A stretch of DNA of 64,000 nucleotides, taken from assembly GCF_010500995.1 (NCBI RefSeq), contig NZ_QVMK01000008.1, positions 1 through 64,000 on the forward strand, in the 5' to 3' direction. Under the pieces are notes generated by a model. The model had not been told where the DNA came from. It saw only the letters and a program-made list of their open reading frames with translations, and made no database searches. Below, one piece after another: positions 25,483 to 34,839 of this stretch; positions within the stretch are counted from its first letter, which is position 1; each line of letters starts with the position of its first letter. Source of the stretch: Bacteroides sp. 224. GTDB taxonomy: Bacteria > Bacteroidota > Bacteroidia > Bacteroidales > Bacteroidaceae. The position numbers and the translations under genes are program-made.

Positions 25483-26103
25483 ATGATAAAGAATTTAGTT
25501 TTTGATTTTGGAGGAGTGATTGTCGATATCAATCGAGAGAATGCGGTAAAACGTTTCGAAGCAATCGGAGTTTCCAATGCCGAAGAGCTATTAGACAAAT
25601 ACCATCAGAAAGGAATCTTTTTGGAGGTAGAAAACGGACGTATTACTGCGGAAGAGTTTTGTAAGAAGTTAGGCAAGATGTGTGGAAAAGAAATATCATA
25701 CGAAGAAGCCCGCCAGGCATGGTTGAGTTTTTTTGTTAATGATCCGCAATATCGGTTAGATTACATAGCCGAACTTCGTAAGAAATATAAAGTATATATA
25801 CTTAGCAATACCAATCCTTTTGTGATGAGCTGGGCACGTAGTCCGGAGTTTACTTCCCAAGGAAAACCGTTGGATGATTATGCCGATAAACTATATCTTT
25901 CCTATCAGGTAAGACAAGTAAAGCCTGATAAAGAAATCTTTGAATATATGATTAAAGATGCCAATTTGAATCCAGACGAAACCTTGTTTATCGATGATGG
26001 AGCAGCTAATGTGAAGATGGGAAGAGAACTGGGCTTTTTAACGCTTCAACCCATCAATGGAAAAGACTGGAGAGGGAAACTGAGCGAGATGTTGCAGTAT
26101 TAA
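25483..26103 (+). CDS. HAD-family sugar-phosphatase-like protein
   Basis: 206 residues, cytoplasmic. HAD motif I is FDFGGVIVDI at residues 7-16; motif II is LSNTNPF near 107; the motif III Lys lies in VKPDKEIFEYM near 147; motif IV is FIDDGAANVKMG near 167. A helical cap follows motif I. It resembles YihX-type alpha-D-glucose-1-phosphate phosphatases, but the second Asp of the usual DxD in motif I is replaced (DFG), as is common in this subgroup. Substrate unknown. It follows the MGMT/ATL remnant by 16 bp and may share its promoter. Confidence 0.85.
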   Translation: MIKNLVFDFGGVIVDINRENAVKRFEAIGVSNAEELLDKYHQKGIFLEVENGRITAEEFCKKLGKMCGKEISYEEARQAWLSFFVNDPQYRLDYIAELRKKYKVYILSNTNPFVMSWARSPEFTSQGKPLDDYADKLYLSYQVRQVKPDKEIFEYMIKDANLNPDETLFIDDGAANVKMGRELGFLTLQPINGKDWRGKLSEMLQY

Positions 26104-26122
26104 TTTAGAGCCCGCAGTTGCC

Positions 26123-28555
26123 TTACCTGTAATTTGTAGGCAACACCCCAAACATCTTCTTAAAAGCCTGTGTAAAATAGCTCGGGCTACTAAAACCAAC
26201 TTCATAAGCAACTTCGGATACAGTCAACTTCCCTTTTTTGAGAAGCTCTGCTGCCCGTTTCAGCCGGATGGTCTTAACAAATTCAGTGGGTGTATTACCA
26301 GTGATGGAATTTATCTTCCGGTATAAACTTACGCGGCTCATGGCCATATCCTGACTAAGATCTTCGATAGAGTATTCGGAGTTGCTTATATTCTTCTCAA
26401 TCATATTCAGCACATTCTCTATAAATTCTTTGTCCGGAGAGGAAATGGTAATATCATTGGGAGTAACCTCAGTCTCTTTTTCAAATGCTTGTTGCTGTTC
26501 CGGCTTTTGATAAGCCATATATTTCCAGACAAATACGCTAATGAGCAACAACGCAGCCAGCGCATAGCAAACATAAGCCAAGTTGGTTTTGTACCAGGCA
26601 GGCAGACATTTCACCTGCATAGTAGTAGCACGTTCGCTCCACAAACCATCTTGGTTGCTTGCTTTTAAAACAACGATTCCGTTGGTTCCGCCTACATGTA
26701 CTTTTCCTTCTTCATCTTTGCAGATTGACAGGAAGTTATCCAGATTTATAGAAGGATCTGTGTTACGAATCATACGAAATGTTTGTTTCGCTGTATTATA
26801 TACAATTATTTTCTGATCGGATAATATCCATAGATTATTCTCATTATCCGATAGAATATCGTGTATCACATCGCCACCAAAATCGTATTTAAAGGTGTAT
26901 TGGGTAAAAGTCTGAGCTTGGGAGTTGTAATAATAAATGCGATTATGTTGGGTTTTGACCCACACATTGCCGCCGGGAGTAACAGATAATCTGGCGTAAT
27001 TATGATCTTCCTGAGGGCTGTATTGTGATTTTTTTCCATCAGGCGAAAGCCTCAGAAATCCATTCGATTCGGTGGCTACAAATATATCTCCGTTTCGGGA
27101 GGAAGTAATGCAATTGATGATTCCTGTGTTCTCCCAGGCTTTGTGCATCTCTTTTGTTTGCAGGTTATATCGGAACAGGTTATAGCTGGTACCGATCCAG
27201 AGATTGCCCGAATAATCTTCATGGAGTCCTCTTATTCTTTCGTGAGTCACTGCCGGTATTGTACAGACCGGAGACTCTGTTAAACTATCATTTTGAACCT
27301 GAATATGAATCACTTGGGAATTGTGCTTAATTGCAAAAATACCATCCCGGCTTTTTGATTGTTCGAAAGCTGCCAATAATCCTCCATGCGGATAGACCGT
27401 AAAATGATTATCGGCTACCCTGTAAAAAGAGAGGTTCAAACGTAGTTGCCAGAACCAATAGGAACCTTTTTCATAAATTAAATTTAGTGGAGCCACCGGA
27501 AAACCAAGTTTTTCTTTCACCAACGGCAATTCATAACGTGTGATGGATGCTTGCTGAAATGAGAGGATGAAAGAAGGTGGATAATTACTTGCTATCCATA
27601 AACGACCCGAACGATCACTGCTTATGTTATGAACAATTTTCTTTCCTGCCGGAAGAAAATCAGTAGTGGGCAGCGGACTAAGCGAGTTTTCTTCCGTAAT
27701 TTCATAAACATATAGATCTTTCATAGTAGTAACCCAGACATTACCCCGCACACTATCTTGTGCTATACTGTTAATCTGTTTCCTTAATGGATCACTTTCT
27801 TCGGTTGCAGTTTGCGGAACAAACATTTTCTCCGGATCTTTTTCTTTGGGATCGAAGCGGACAATTCCTTTCCCCCAGGTTCCTATCCAAAAATAAGGAG
27901 ATTTGGAGTCTTCTATGATGCAGGTGGGATTTTCCTGAAAAGCCCAGGGGTAAGGTATGAAACGATCTTGATCAACATCATATTTAAAAAGTCCTCCCCG
28001 CCATTGAATAACCCATAATGTGTGTTGGCTATCTTCATACAGATGATAAATATTTCGCGATTCTCCATGCCAGTATGTTTGGTAAACGCCTAACTTTTGT
28101 CCTTGCGCATTATAACGATATAGTTCGTTCTTTGTGCCCACCCAAATGCTGCCGTCTGAAGTCGCAAAAATGGCATTGATAACCCATCCCTTTATGGTTT
28201 GATCTGGTAGGGGCATTACTTGATAATTGCTTTTATCCAATATGTACACTCCTCGCTTTGTCCCAAACCAGATTTTCCGTTCCTTGTCTTCTGTAATGCA
28301 GGTAATATGATTACTTTCGAGTAGGTCCGGGGTGTTTGAATCTGAACGGAATGCTTTCACATCATATCCATCATACCTGAAAAGTCCTTCTTTGCTTGTT
28401 GCATACCACATAAGTCCCTCCGAATCCTGAAAGATGGAATAGATATCTCCGGTAGGTAACAGATTCTTTGCAGGTATATTAGATAGAGTAATTTGCTGGG
28501 CAATTAATGGAATTTGTATAAAGAGAAGGAGTAATATAAGTAATTGTGTCTTCAT
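26123..28555 (-). CDS. membrane two-component-type propeller regulator with AraC output, no kinase
   Basis: 810 residues. A signal peptide (LLLFIQIPLIAQQ) leads to a periplasmic beta-propeller of the two-component regulator type, with repeated units such as IFQDSEGLMWYAT, ITEDKERKIWFGT and LHEDYSGNLWIGT. One membrane segment lies near 662-682 (LAYVCYALAALLLISVFVW), then a cytoplasmic AraC/HTH domain (about 712-810, LSQDMAMSRVSLYRKIN and VAYEVGFSSPSYFTQAFKK). Unlike the usual hybrid two-component systems there is no HisKA, ATPase or receiver domain, so it is a one-component membrane regulator. It diverges from the GH31-GH78 pair and probably controls it in response to a sugar fragment. Confidence 0.9.
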   Translation of the reverse strand: MKTQLLILLLLFIQIPLIAQQITLSNIPAKNLLPTGDIYSIFQDSEGLMWYATSKEGLFRYDGYDVKAFRSDSNTPDLLESNHITCITEDKERKIWFGTKRGVYILDKSNYQVMPLPDQTIKGWVINAIFATSDGSIWVGTKNELYRYNAQGQKLGVYQTYWHGESRNIYHLYEDSQHTLWVIQWRGGLFKYDVDQDRFIPYPWAFQENPTCIIEDSKSPYFWIGTWGKGIVRFDPKEKDPEKMFVPQTATEESDPLRKQINSIAQDSVRGNVWVTTMKDLYVYEITEENSLSPLPTTDFLPAGKKIVHNISSDRSGRLWIASNYPPSFILSFQQASITRYELPLVKEKLGFPVAPLNLIYEKGSYWFWQLRLNLSFYRVADNHFTVYPHGGLLAAFEQSKSRDGIFAIKHNSQVIHIQVQNDSLTESPVCTIPAVTHERIRGLHEDYSGNLWIGTSYNLFRYNLQTKEMHKAWENTGIINCITSSRNGDIFVATESNGFLRLSPDGKKSQYSPQEDHNYARLSVTPGGNVWVKTQHNRIYYYNSQAQTFTQYTFKYDFGGDVIHDILSDNENNLWILSDQKIIVYNTAKQTFRMIRNTDPSINLDNFLSICKDEEGKVHVGGTNGIVVLKASNQDGLWSERATTMQVKCLPAWYKTNLAYVCYALAALLLISVFVWKYMAYQKPEQQQAFEKETEVTPNDITISSPDKEFIENVLNMIEKNISNSEYSIEDLSQDMAMSRVSLYRKINSITGNTPTEFVKTIRLKRAAELLKKGKLTVSEVAYEVGFSSPSYFTQAFKKMFGVLPTNYR

Positions 28556-28587
28556 AAAATATGATTAATCTGATGATATCCGGCGCG

Positions 28588-28595
28588 CAAACTTA
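28588..28595 (-). promoter_or_regulatory. -7 box for the propeller-AraC regulator
   Basis: The minus strand reads TAAGTTTG, 32 bp upstream of the regulator start. Confidence 0.4.
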
Positions 28596-28681
28596 GTGAA
28601 AATATACCAAAATATGATGCTATGTAACCTCATTAACATTCGCTGAAACGTGTGTAACATCCGTTCAGGTGTTTTTTGGCT

Positions 28682-28689
28682 TATATTTG
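28682..28689 (+). promoter_or_regulatory. -7 box for the GH31-GH78 pair
   Basis: TATATTTG, 27 bp upstream of the GH31 start. No -33 match at the standard distance, which would fit a promoter needing an activator such as the divergent AraC-type protein. Confidence 0.5.
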
Positions 28690-28716
28690 CAGCAATAATA
28701 TTAATGTGAATAAACC

Positions 28717-30300
28717 ATGAAAAAAAATTTGCTATTATTTCTCTCACTCTTTTTTTCTTTATCTCTTTTCTCTCAAAACAAGGTACTCATCAAACCTGTT
28801 GTCGGTGAGTATTGGTGGGGTGGTGCTGTTGGTATTGGTTCGCAAATGCCCTATATACAACCTTTGGAGGAATACGATCTTGCCTCGAAAAATAACAATA
28901 ATCAGGTTGTCCCTTTACTTCTTTCCAATAAAGGCAGATATGTTTGGACGGAAAAGCCTTTTCGATTTTCTGTTTCGAACGAAGGAATTACCATTCAATC
29001 TGATTTTGAGAATATATCCGTAACCACCGCAGGCACTACGTTAAGAGATGCCTATAAAGAAGCTTGTGGCAAGTACTTTAAGCCCAGTGGCGTATTGCCC
29101 GATACTTTGTTCTTCACCATGCCTCAATATAATACATGGATTGAACTGATGTATAACCAAAATCAGGAAGATATCCTTAAATATGCGCGCGGTATTATAG
29201 ATAACGGATTTCTTCCCGGCGTTCTGATGATTGATGATAACTGGCAACGCTATTATGGAAACTTTGATTTCAGGGCAGAAAAATTTTCCGACCCGAAAGC
29301 AATGGTGAAAGAATTGCATGATATGGGGTTCAAAGTAATGTTGTGGATATGTCCGTTCGTATCAGCAGATAGCCCGGAATGCAGGTTCCTTCATTCAAAG
29401 AATTATCTGATTAAGCATAAAAATGGTAAACCGGCTATTATAAGTTGGTGGAATGGTCAGAGTGCTTGTTATGACTTAACAAATCCCGAAGCATCCGCCT
29501 ATTTTGTATCTATTCTGAAGAATATGCAAAAGGAATATGGCATTGATGGGTTTAAGTTCGATGCAGGCGATAACAGTTTCTATACAAGTAAAGACCTGGT
29601 ATGTTATCAAAAAGATGCCATATCTGTGGATCATACGAAAGTCTGGGCACAAATTGGACTTCAATTTCCCGTGAATGAATACAGAGCATGCTGGCAAATG
29701 GGTGGTGAGGCACTGGTGCAACGTTTGGGTGATAAGCAGTATTCGTGGGATGCCGTTCAATCACTCATTCCTCAAATGACTGCCGCGGGGTTGCTGGGAT
29801 ATGCTTATACCTGTCCGGACATGATTGGCGGTGGCCAATACCGTTCTTTCCTGAACATGGATCCCGATAAATTTAATCAGACTTTGATTATACGTTCAGC
29901 ACAGGTACATGCACTAATGCCTATGATGCAATTTTCCGTGGCACCCTGGCGGATACTGAATAAAGAGAATCTTGAAATCGTAAGAAATATGGCAAAACTT
30001 CACGAAAGCATGGGGTCTTACATTATGCAATGTGCCAGAGAATCTGCAACGACGGGAGAGCCTATTGTAAGACATATAGAGTATTCATTTCCGGGAGAAG
30101 GTTTTGCCGAATGCAAAGATCAGTTCATGTTAGGAGATAAATATATGATTGCTCCTGTGGTAACTCAAACAAATATTCGAACGATTAAACTGCCGAAGGG
30201 TCGATGGAAAGATGATTTGGGGAAGATACACAAAGGTGGAAAAACAATAACATTGGAGGTACCTTTAAATAGGTTGCCGTATTTTGAGAAGATAAAATAG
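28717..30300 (+). CDS. GH31-family alpha-glycosidase
   Basis: 527 residues with a signal peptide ending near residue 19 (SLSLFSQ). It has a TIM-barrel of the GH31 type: GVLMIDDNWQRYYGNFDF, then VMLWICPFVSADSPE, then YGIDGFKFDAGDNSF, where the Asp of KFDAGD is the expected nucleophile, then CPDMIGGGQYRS. It releases alpha-linked sugars (glucosidase, xylosidase or galactosidase types are all known in GH31); the substrate cannot be read from sequence. It is shorter than classical GH31 enzymes, which suggests few accessory domains. First gene of a pair with a GH78 gene 8 bp downstream. Confidence 0.88.
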   Translation: MKKNLLLFLSLFFSLSLFSQNKVLIKPVVGEYWWGGAVGIGSQMPYIQPLEEYDLASKNNNNQVVPLLLSNKGRYVWTEKPFRFSVSNEGITIQSDFENISVTTAGTTLRDAYKEACGKYFKPSGVLPDTLFFTMPQYNTWIELMYNQNQEDILKYARGIIDNGFLPGVLMIDDNWQRYYGNFDFRAEKFSDPKAMVKELHDMGFKVMLWICPFVSADSPECRFLHSKNYLIKHKNGKPAIISWWNGQSACYDLTNPEASAYFVSILKNMQKEYGIDGFKFDAGDNSFYTSKDLVCYQKDAISVDHTKVWAQIGLQFPVNEYRACWQMGGEALVQRLGDKQYSWDAVQSLIPQMTAAGLLGYAYTCPDMIGGGQYRSFLNMDPDKFNQTLIIRSAQVHALMPMMQFSVAPWRILNKENLEIVRNMAKLHESMGSYIMQCARESATTGEPIVRHIEYSFPGEGFAECKDQFMLGDKYMIAPVVTQTNIRTIKLPKGRWKDDLGKIHKGGKTITLEVPLNRLPYFEKIK

Positions 30301-30308
30301 ATAACCAC

Positions 30309-32087
30309 ATGAAGAAAAGCATATTAATCTCATTTTTATTGGTAGCAGGAATACAGCTATCGAACTTAAAAGCAGAAATTCCTCCGGTTTTCGGTGTTGA
30401 ATATCAAGATAAAATTCAAAAGGACGAATTAACTCGCGCATTTATTTCTCCTCAACGAATTGTTTGGAAATATGAAGGTGATGGTCGTCTTATCAACAAT
30501 GAAGAAGTATTGCTAAAACAAGGAAATAGTCAGGCAGAAATGGGCAAACGCAATATGTGTACAATGATGAGTACAGAAAATGAAACATCCTCTATTCTGC
30601 TTGATTATGGAAAAGAGCTACATGGCGGACTACAACTAATAACAGGAGGTTCCTCCCGTCGTGAGCCTTCTTTAGTACGTATACGTTTTGGAGAATCGGT
30701 AGGAGAGTGTAACAGTCAAACAGCTAATAGTGGATGGAGAGTAGGCTATTCTACTGATGATCATGGCAAGCGGGATATCATCATGGAGATTCCTCGTGAA
30801 GGAACCCTTGAAATAGGAAATACGGGTTTTCGTTTTGTGCGTATTGATTTACTGCAAAAGAATACAACTATACGCTTGAAGGAAGCTCGTGCTATTCTTC
30901 GATATCGGGATATTCCTTACCAGGGTACTTTTAAAAGCAACGACGATAGACTCAATAAAATTTGGCTGACCGGGGCTTATACCGTACATCTGAACATGCA
31001 GGAGTTTTTATGGGATGGTATTAAACGAGATCGGGTGATCTGGTTGGGCGATATGCATCCCGAAGTTGCAACCATCATGAGTGTATTTGGAGCTAACGAA
31101 ATAGTTCCTCGTACACTTGATCTTGCCTGTGAGCAATTTCCTTTGCCCAAATGGATGAATGACATGAGCGCCTACTCCTTATGGTATCTGATTATTCAGT
31201 ATGATTGGTATATGCACAGTGGAAACCGGAAGTTTTTGGAAAAACATAAAGCTTATATCTTAGGGTTAATCGACCAGATAGATGATAAAATAGATAAAGA
31301 AGGTAAGGAAACATTGGCAAAGAAGCGTTTTCTGGATTGGCCTTCATCCTCTAACGAAGAAGGAGTGGAGGCAGGCTACCGGGCACTTATTGTATGGGCT
31401 ATGCAAGATGCTCAAAAATTATGTAATTTATTGGAAGAACCTGTATATGCCCAGAAAGCCGGAGCATGTGTAGAACGAATGAATCGTTATATTAAAGAAC
31501 CTCATAACCTAAAACAAGCAGCATCATTAATGGCTATTGCAGGCATAATAAATCCAAAGAAAGCCTGTGAAGAAGTTGTTTCCGTGGGAGGAGCCAAAGG
31601 ATTCTCTACTTTTTACGGATATTATATGCTACAAGCGCAAGCTTTAGCCGGGGAGTATCAGGAAGCAATGAATATAATTCGTCAGTTTTGGGGAGCTATG
31701 CTCGACATGGGTGCCACAACTTTCTGGGAAGACTTCAATATGGAATGGTTGGAGAATGCTGCTCCTTTAGATGAAATGATTCCTCCCGGAAAGAAAGATA
31801 TACATGGAGATTTCGGTGCTCATTGCTATCCGGGTTTTCGTCATAGTCTTTGTCATGGTTGGGCATCAGGCCCTACGGCTTGGATGACAGAACACATTTT
31901 GGGTGTGCAAGTAATGGAACCTGGTTGTAAAGTAATAAAGATAGAACCTCATTTGGGTGATCTTGAATGGGTGGAAGGTACTTATCCGACACCTTATGGA
32001 ATAGTTGAAATCAGGCATACAAAAGATGCCAATGGAAAAATTACTTCTAAGGTAAAGGCACCGAAGGGGGTTAAAATAGAGAAGTAG
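30309..32087 (+). CDS. GH78-family alpha-L-rhamnosidase-like protein
   Basis: 592 residues with a signal peptide (ILISFLLVAGIQLSNLKA). An N-terminal beta domain (RIRFGESVGE, FRFVRIDLL) is followed by an (alpha/alpha)6 catalytic domain. That domain carries the family segment WDGIKRDRVIWLGDMHPE near residue 237 and ATTFWEDFNMEWL near residue 474, where the acidic residues of the active site lie. Family members remove alpha-L-rhamnose from plant or bacterial glycans. It is co-transcribed with GH31 and probably under the divergent propeller-AraC regulator. Confidence 0.87.
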   Translation: MKKSILISFLLVAGIQLSNLKAEIPPVFGVEYQDKIQKDELTRAFISPQRIVWKYEGDGRLINNEEVLLKQGNSQAEMGKRNMCTMMSTENETSSILLDYGKELHGGLQLITGGSSRREPSLVRIRFGESVGECNSQTANSGWRVGYSTDDHGKRDIIMEIPREGTLEIGNTGFRFVRIDLLQKNTTIRLKEARAILRYRDIPYQGTFKSNDDRLNKIWLTGAYTVHLNMQEFLWDGIKRDRVIWLGDMHPEVATIMSVFGANEIVPRTLDLACEQFPLPKWMNDMSAYSLWYLIIQYDWYMHSGNRKFLEKHKAYILGLIDQIDDKIDKEGKETLAKKRFLDWPSSSNEEGVEAGYRALIVWAMQDAQKLCNLLEEPVYAQKAGACVERMNRYIKEPHNLKQAASLMAIAGIINPKKACEEVVSVGGAKGFSTFYGYYMLQAQALAGEYQEAMNIIRQFWGAMLDMGATTFWEDFNMEWLENAAPLDEMIPPGKKDIHGDFGAHCYPGFRHSLCHGWASGPTAWMTEHILGVQVMEPGCKVIKIEPHLGDLEWVEGTYPTPYGIVEIRHTKDANGKITSKVKAPKGVKIEK

Positions 32088-32105
32088 CGTTATCAGAACA
32101 AACTA

Positions 32106-32156
32106 AAGGATCTGTAGAAAAACCGTACTGCGGTTATCTTACAGATCCTTCATTTT
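32106..32156. terminator. bidirectional terminator between GH78 and DUF4965-A
   Basis: An AAGGATCTGTA / TACAGATCCTT stem (32106-32116 and 32140-32150) with a loop that can itself pair (AACCG / CGGTT), between two convergent genes. Confidence 0.75.
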
Positions 32157-32158
32157 AT

Positions 32159-34687
32159 TTACTTCTTCAGCATCTTATCACTCAACATCTTCATATAATA
32201 ACCTCCTACTACTGAGCGAGCCTGGAAGCCAACATGCGTTTTGCTATCCGTGTTATACCAGTCGCTCATAGGTATTCTGTCAGTAGTTTCGTTGGTCCAT
32301 TTATAGATTGGAGAGATAAAGGTTTTGAATGTTTCCGCATCATCTGCCAAGGTAGCTGTCCAGATAATCCAGTCGGATTTGCTATAATTTCTCCGGCTGT
32401 CAAGTGGTAGGCCATAGACGTTTTGCTTGGTCAGGTAATAAGCTAATTCTTTTTGAGCTACGGAAGCAGGGAATACATCTAACTTCAATAGCTTGTTCCA
32501 TACTAAGTTGTATTTCTGGCTCCATGTACCTGCTTTGTCGAAGGTGAGTTTGTAATGATCGCCATCGTCTGCCATCTTCATCCATTCTTGCGCCATTTCT
32601 TTGGCTTTGTTGATGTACTTCTCTGCAATGTCTTTTTTGCCGAGCATATCAGCTAAATAACCATAAGAGGCAATACCCATGATGGCTTTTACGGATAGGT
32701 TCACGTTGTGAGCAAAGTGCCCTGCAAAGTCGTCTGTACAAAGTTGGTTTTCAGGGTCGAGTCCTTTTTCCACTAAATAATCTGTCCAGATGGTTAATAC
32801 TTTCCAGTGCTTCTCTGCGTATTCCGCATTACCTTCCATAGCGGCAATGGCGGCTGTAAGAGTTAGCATATTTCCAGCTTCTTCTACAGGCATATCTCCA
32901 CCGTAAGTTTGTCCGTTGGCTAATGGATAAGTACCAACATCATGAGAGGGGAAAGGTTTTTTCCATTTGCCGCTTTCGCTGTAATAGAAGATGTGGTTTA
33001 GCAATCCTTTGGCAAGTTCGGGGTTGTAATATAAAAATAGGGGAGCCGATGGATAGGTTACATCCACTGTTCCTATAGAACCATTACTAAAGTTTTCTTT
33101 AGATAAGAATGCTAAATCTCCATTCGGAGTTTCTACCAATTTATGAGCAGATATAGCCTGACGATAAGCAAGAGCACAGAGCTCAGCGTATTCTTTGCCG
33201 CCTGCTGCTTGTGCTTCCTTCATGAGTTGAGCATCAAAATCGGCACATGTTTTCATTAATTTGCTATATTCATTGGTAGCTTTCTGGATTTGATCGAGAA
33301 TAGTAAGATTACCTTTGCGATTCCAGTAGGGGCGAAGGTTATCTCCAAAGTACTGGATCGAATAAAGATCATCATAAGCCAGCATCACATATCCCGAAGT
33401 GTGTTTGGCATCTACCTTGCCTAAGTTATGAGCAATGGAGAGTGCTTCCAGCTCTTCTGTTAGGTCGCCTTTTGAACTTGGATTGTAGGTGTTATCTAAG
33501 CTTCCTGTTTCAAGGAATTGTTTTTGTATCTGCGTAGATTTACCAATGGCAGAGAAAACGTTATTTTGTTTGGGAGCCGAGAAATAAACATACCCCCAGT
33601 CGATACGGATGTTATCGCCTGATCTGTCGAGTACCTTTTGAGTCTTGGTTCCTGATTTCAGCAGGTGAAGTTTGGCATCTGCCACCTGTTCGCTTTGTAC
33701 GGATTGGTGGATAACATCCTGCGCCCATTGCGGACCTGCTTCGAAGTAAACAGAAACATCATGCGTTTTTCCGTCTAATGATTTTGCCTGATAAGTAATG
33801 TAATTCACAGGACGAGTCATTAAATCCAAATCATCCATTAACAGAGGAGCTGTAAAGATGAGATCGAGTTGCACACCTCCACATTCGAAGGTATAGAAAG
33901 TTTGTGTAGGCAATACATTTACACTTTTCTGTTGTGCTTTTTTAGTGAAGATCTCTTCATTATTCTTGCGCATCCAGATACCGAAATCGAGGTAGCTTTC
34001 TCCACCTCCGTCGTTACAATGAGCAGCGATAATGTTTTTTCCCGGGCGGAAATGTTTTTTAGCTTCTTCAGAGATGCGTTCCATAGCGCCCTCGCGAGCA
34101 GAGTTGCCTGTGTTGACAAATCTGTATCCATTGATAAAGATTTCCACGCCATCATCATGCGAATATTGGATAAACAAATCACGATCGAGCATTTCTTTGT
34201 CAATGTTTACTTCTCGACGCACCCAGATATCAGGAGTTCTCCAACTGGTGATTGCTTTTAATCTTCCGGGAGAACCGAAAGAACCTCTTCCTTCTTTCCA
34301 GGATGAAGCATCGTAGTTTTCAGATGTCCAATCTACATCAGGCGCTTCTGTGGTATAACGAGCGAGCCAGTTTTCCTTTTCAAAGGTGGGAACAATCATT
34401 TGCATGGGTACCTTTTCTTCACCCATAAAACGGTATGCTTCGCCATCTACTTTGATGACACCTAACAGTTGTTGTTCGTACCCTGTCCAATGACGAATAG
34501 GACCGTCGTACAGGTTGTCATTAAATGACCATCCCGAAGTGTAAGGGTCGATGGTGATAAGCGGAACAGCAGGTGCTCTGAGATCGCTTTGCACGGTTGG
34601 AGCATGCACTGTTGTAGATTCGCAGGCTGCAAGAAGCGCACCTGCGGCGAAAACCGACAAGCTTTTTTTGAAGTTTCTGAAATTCAT
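32159..34687 (-). CDS. DUF4965/glutaminase-like lipoprotein, copy A
   Basis: 842 residues. A lipoprotein signal (VFAAGALLAACEST) is followed by the DUF4964-DUF5127-DUF4965-DUF1793 order of the glutaminase A-like family: VPLITIDPYTSGWSFND near residue 42, GFIR-free beta-rich middle, YAELCALAYRQAISAHKL near 503, and an (alpha/alpha)6 domain with DDFAGHFAHNVNLSVKAI near 650. An extra beta-sandwich-like insertion (about 110-240, DIWVRREVNIDK) is present, as in glycosidases. The fungal relative is called a glutaminase, but in Bacteroidetes such genes sit in glycan loci and their activity is unknown. Last gene of the GH92 cluster, 152 bp after the GH42-like gene. Paralogue at 44728-47193. Confidence 0.85.
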   Translation of the reverse strand: MNFRNFKKSLSVFAAGALLAACESTTVHAPTVQSDLRAPAVPLITIDPYTSGWSFNDNLYDGPIRHWTGYEQQLLGVIKVDGEAYRFMGEEKVPMQMIVPTFEKENWLARYTTEAPDVDWTSENYDASSWKEGRGSFGSPGRLKAITSWRTPDIWVRREVNIDKEMLDRDLFIQYSHDDGVEIFINGYRFVNTGNSAREGAMERISEEAKKHFRPGKNIIAAHCNDGGGESYLDFGIWMRKNNEEIFTKKAQQKSVNVLPTQTFYTFECGGVQLDLIFTAPLLMDDLDLMTRPVNYITYQAKSLDGKTHDVSVYFEAGPQWAQDVIHQSVQSEQVADAKLHLLKSGTKTQKVLDRSGDNIRIDWGYVYFSAPKQNNVFSAIGKSTQIQKQFLETGSLDNTYNPSSKGDLTEELEALSIAHNLGKVDAKHTSGYVMLAYDDLYSIQYFGDNLRPYWNRKGNLTILDQIQKATNEYSKLMKTCADFDAQLMKEAQAAGGKEYAELCALAYRQAISAHKLVETPNGDLAFLSKENFSNGSIGTVDVTYPSAPLFLYYNPELAKGLLNHIFYYSESGKWKKPFPSHDVGTYPLANGQTYGGDMPVEEAGNMLTLTAAIAAMEGNAEYAEKHWKVLTIWTDYLVEKGLDPENQLCTDDFAGHFAHNVNLSVKAIMGIASYGYLADMLGKKDIAEKYINKAKEMAQEWMKMADDGDHYKLTFDKAGTWSQKYNLVWNKLLKLDVFPASVAQKELAYYLTKQNVYGLPLDSRRNYSKSDWIIWTATLADDAETFKTFISPIYKWTNETTDRIPMSDWYNTDSKTHVGFQARSVVGGYYMKMLSDKMLKK

Positions 34688-34767
34688 AAAGTTTTGTTTA
34701 ATTGTTTAAAAGAGAAGTTCTCTTCTTAAAATATTTAGTGATGTTTATAATTGGTTTATATTATTCA

Positions 34768-34832
34768 GAACACAGAGGCACAAAGCCACAGAGCAATTAA
34801 TTAAACCTCTGTGCCTTTGTGTCTTTGTGTTC
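34768..34832. repeat. long ACACAGAG-type palindrome, copy 2
   Basis: Arms GAACACAGAGGCACAAAGCC... and its near-complement ending TGTGTTC pair over about 26 bp with three mismatches and a 13-bp AT loop. It lies between the GH42-like gene and DUF4965-A. See copy 1 at 1027-1093. Confidence 0.82.
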
Positions 34833-34839
34833 ATTATCA

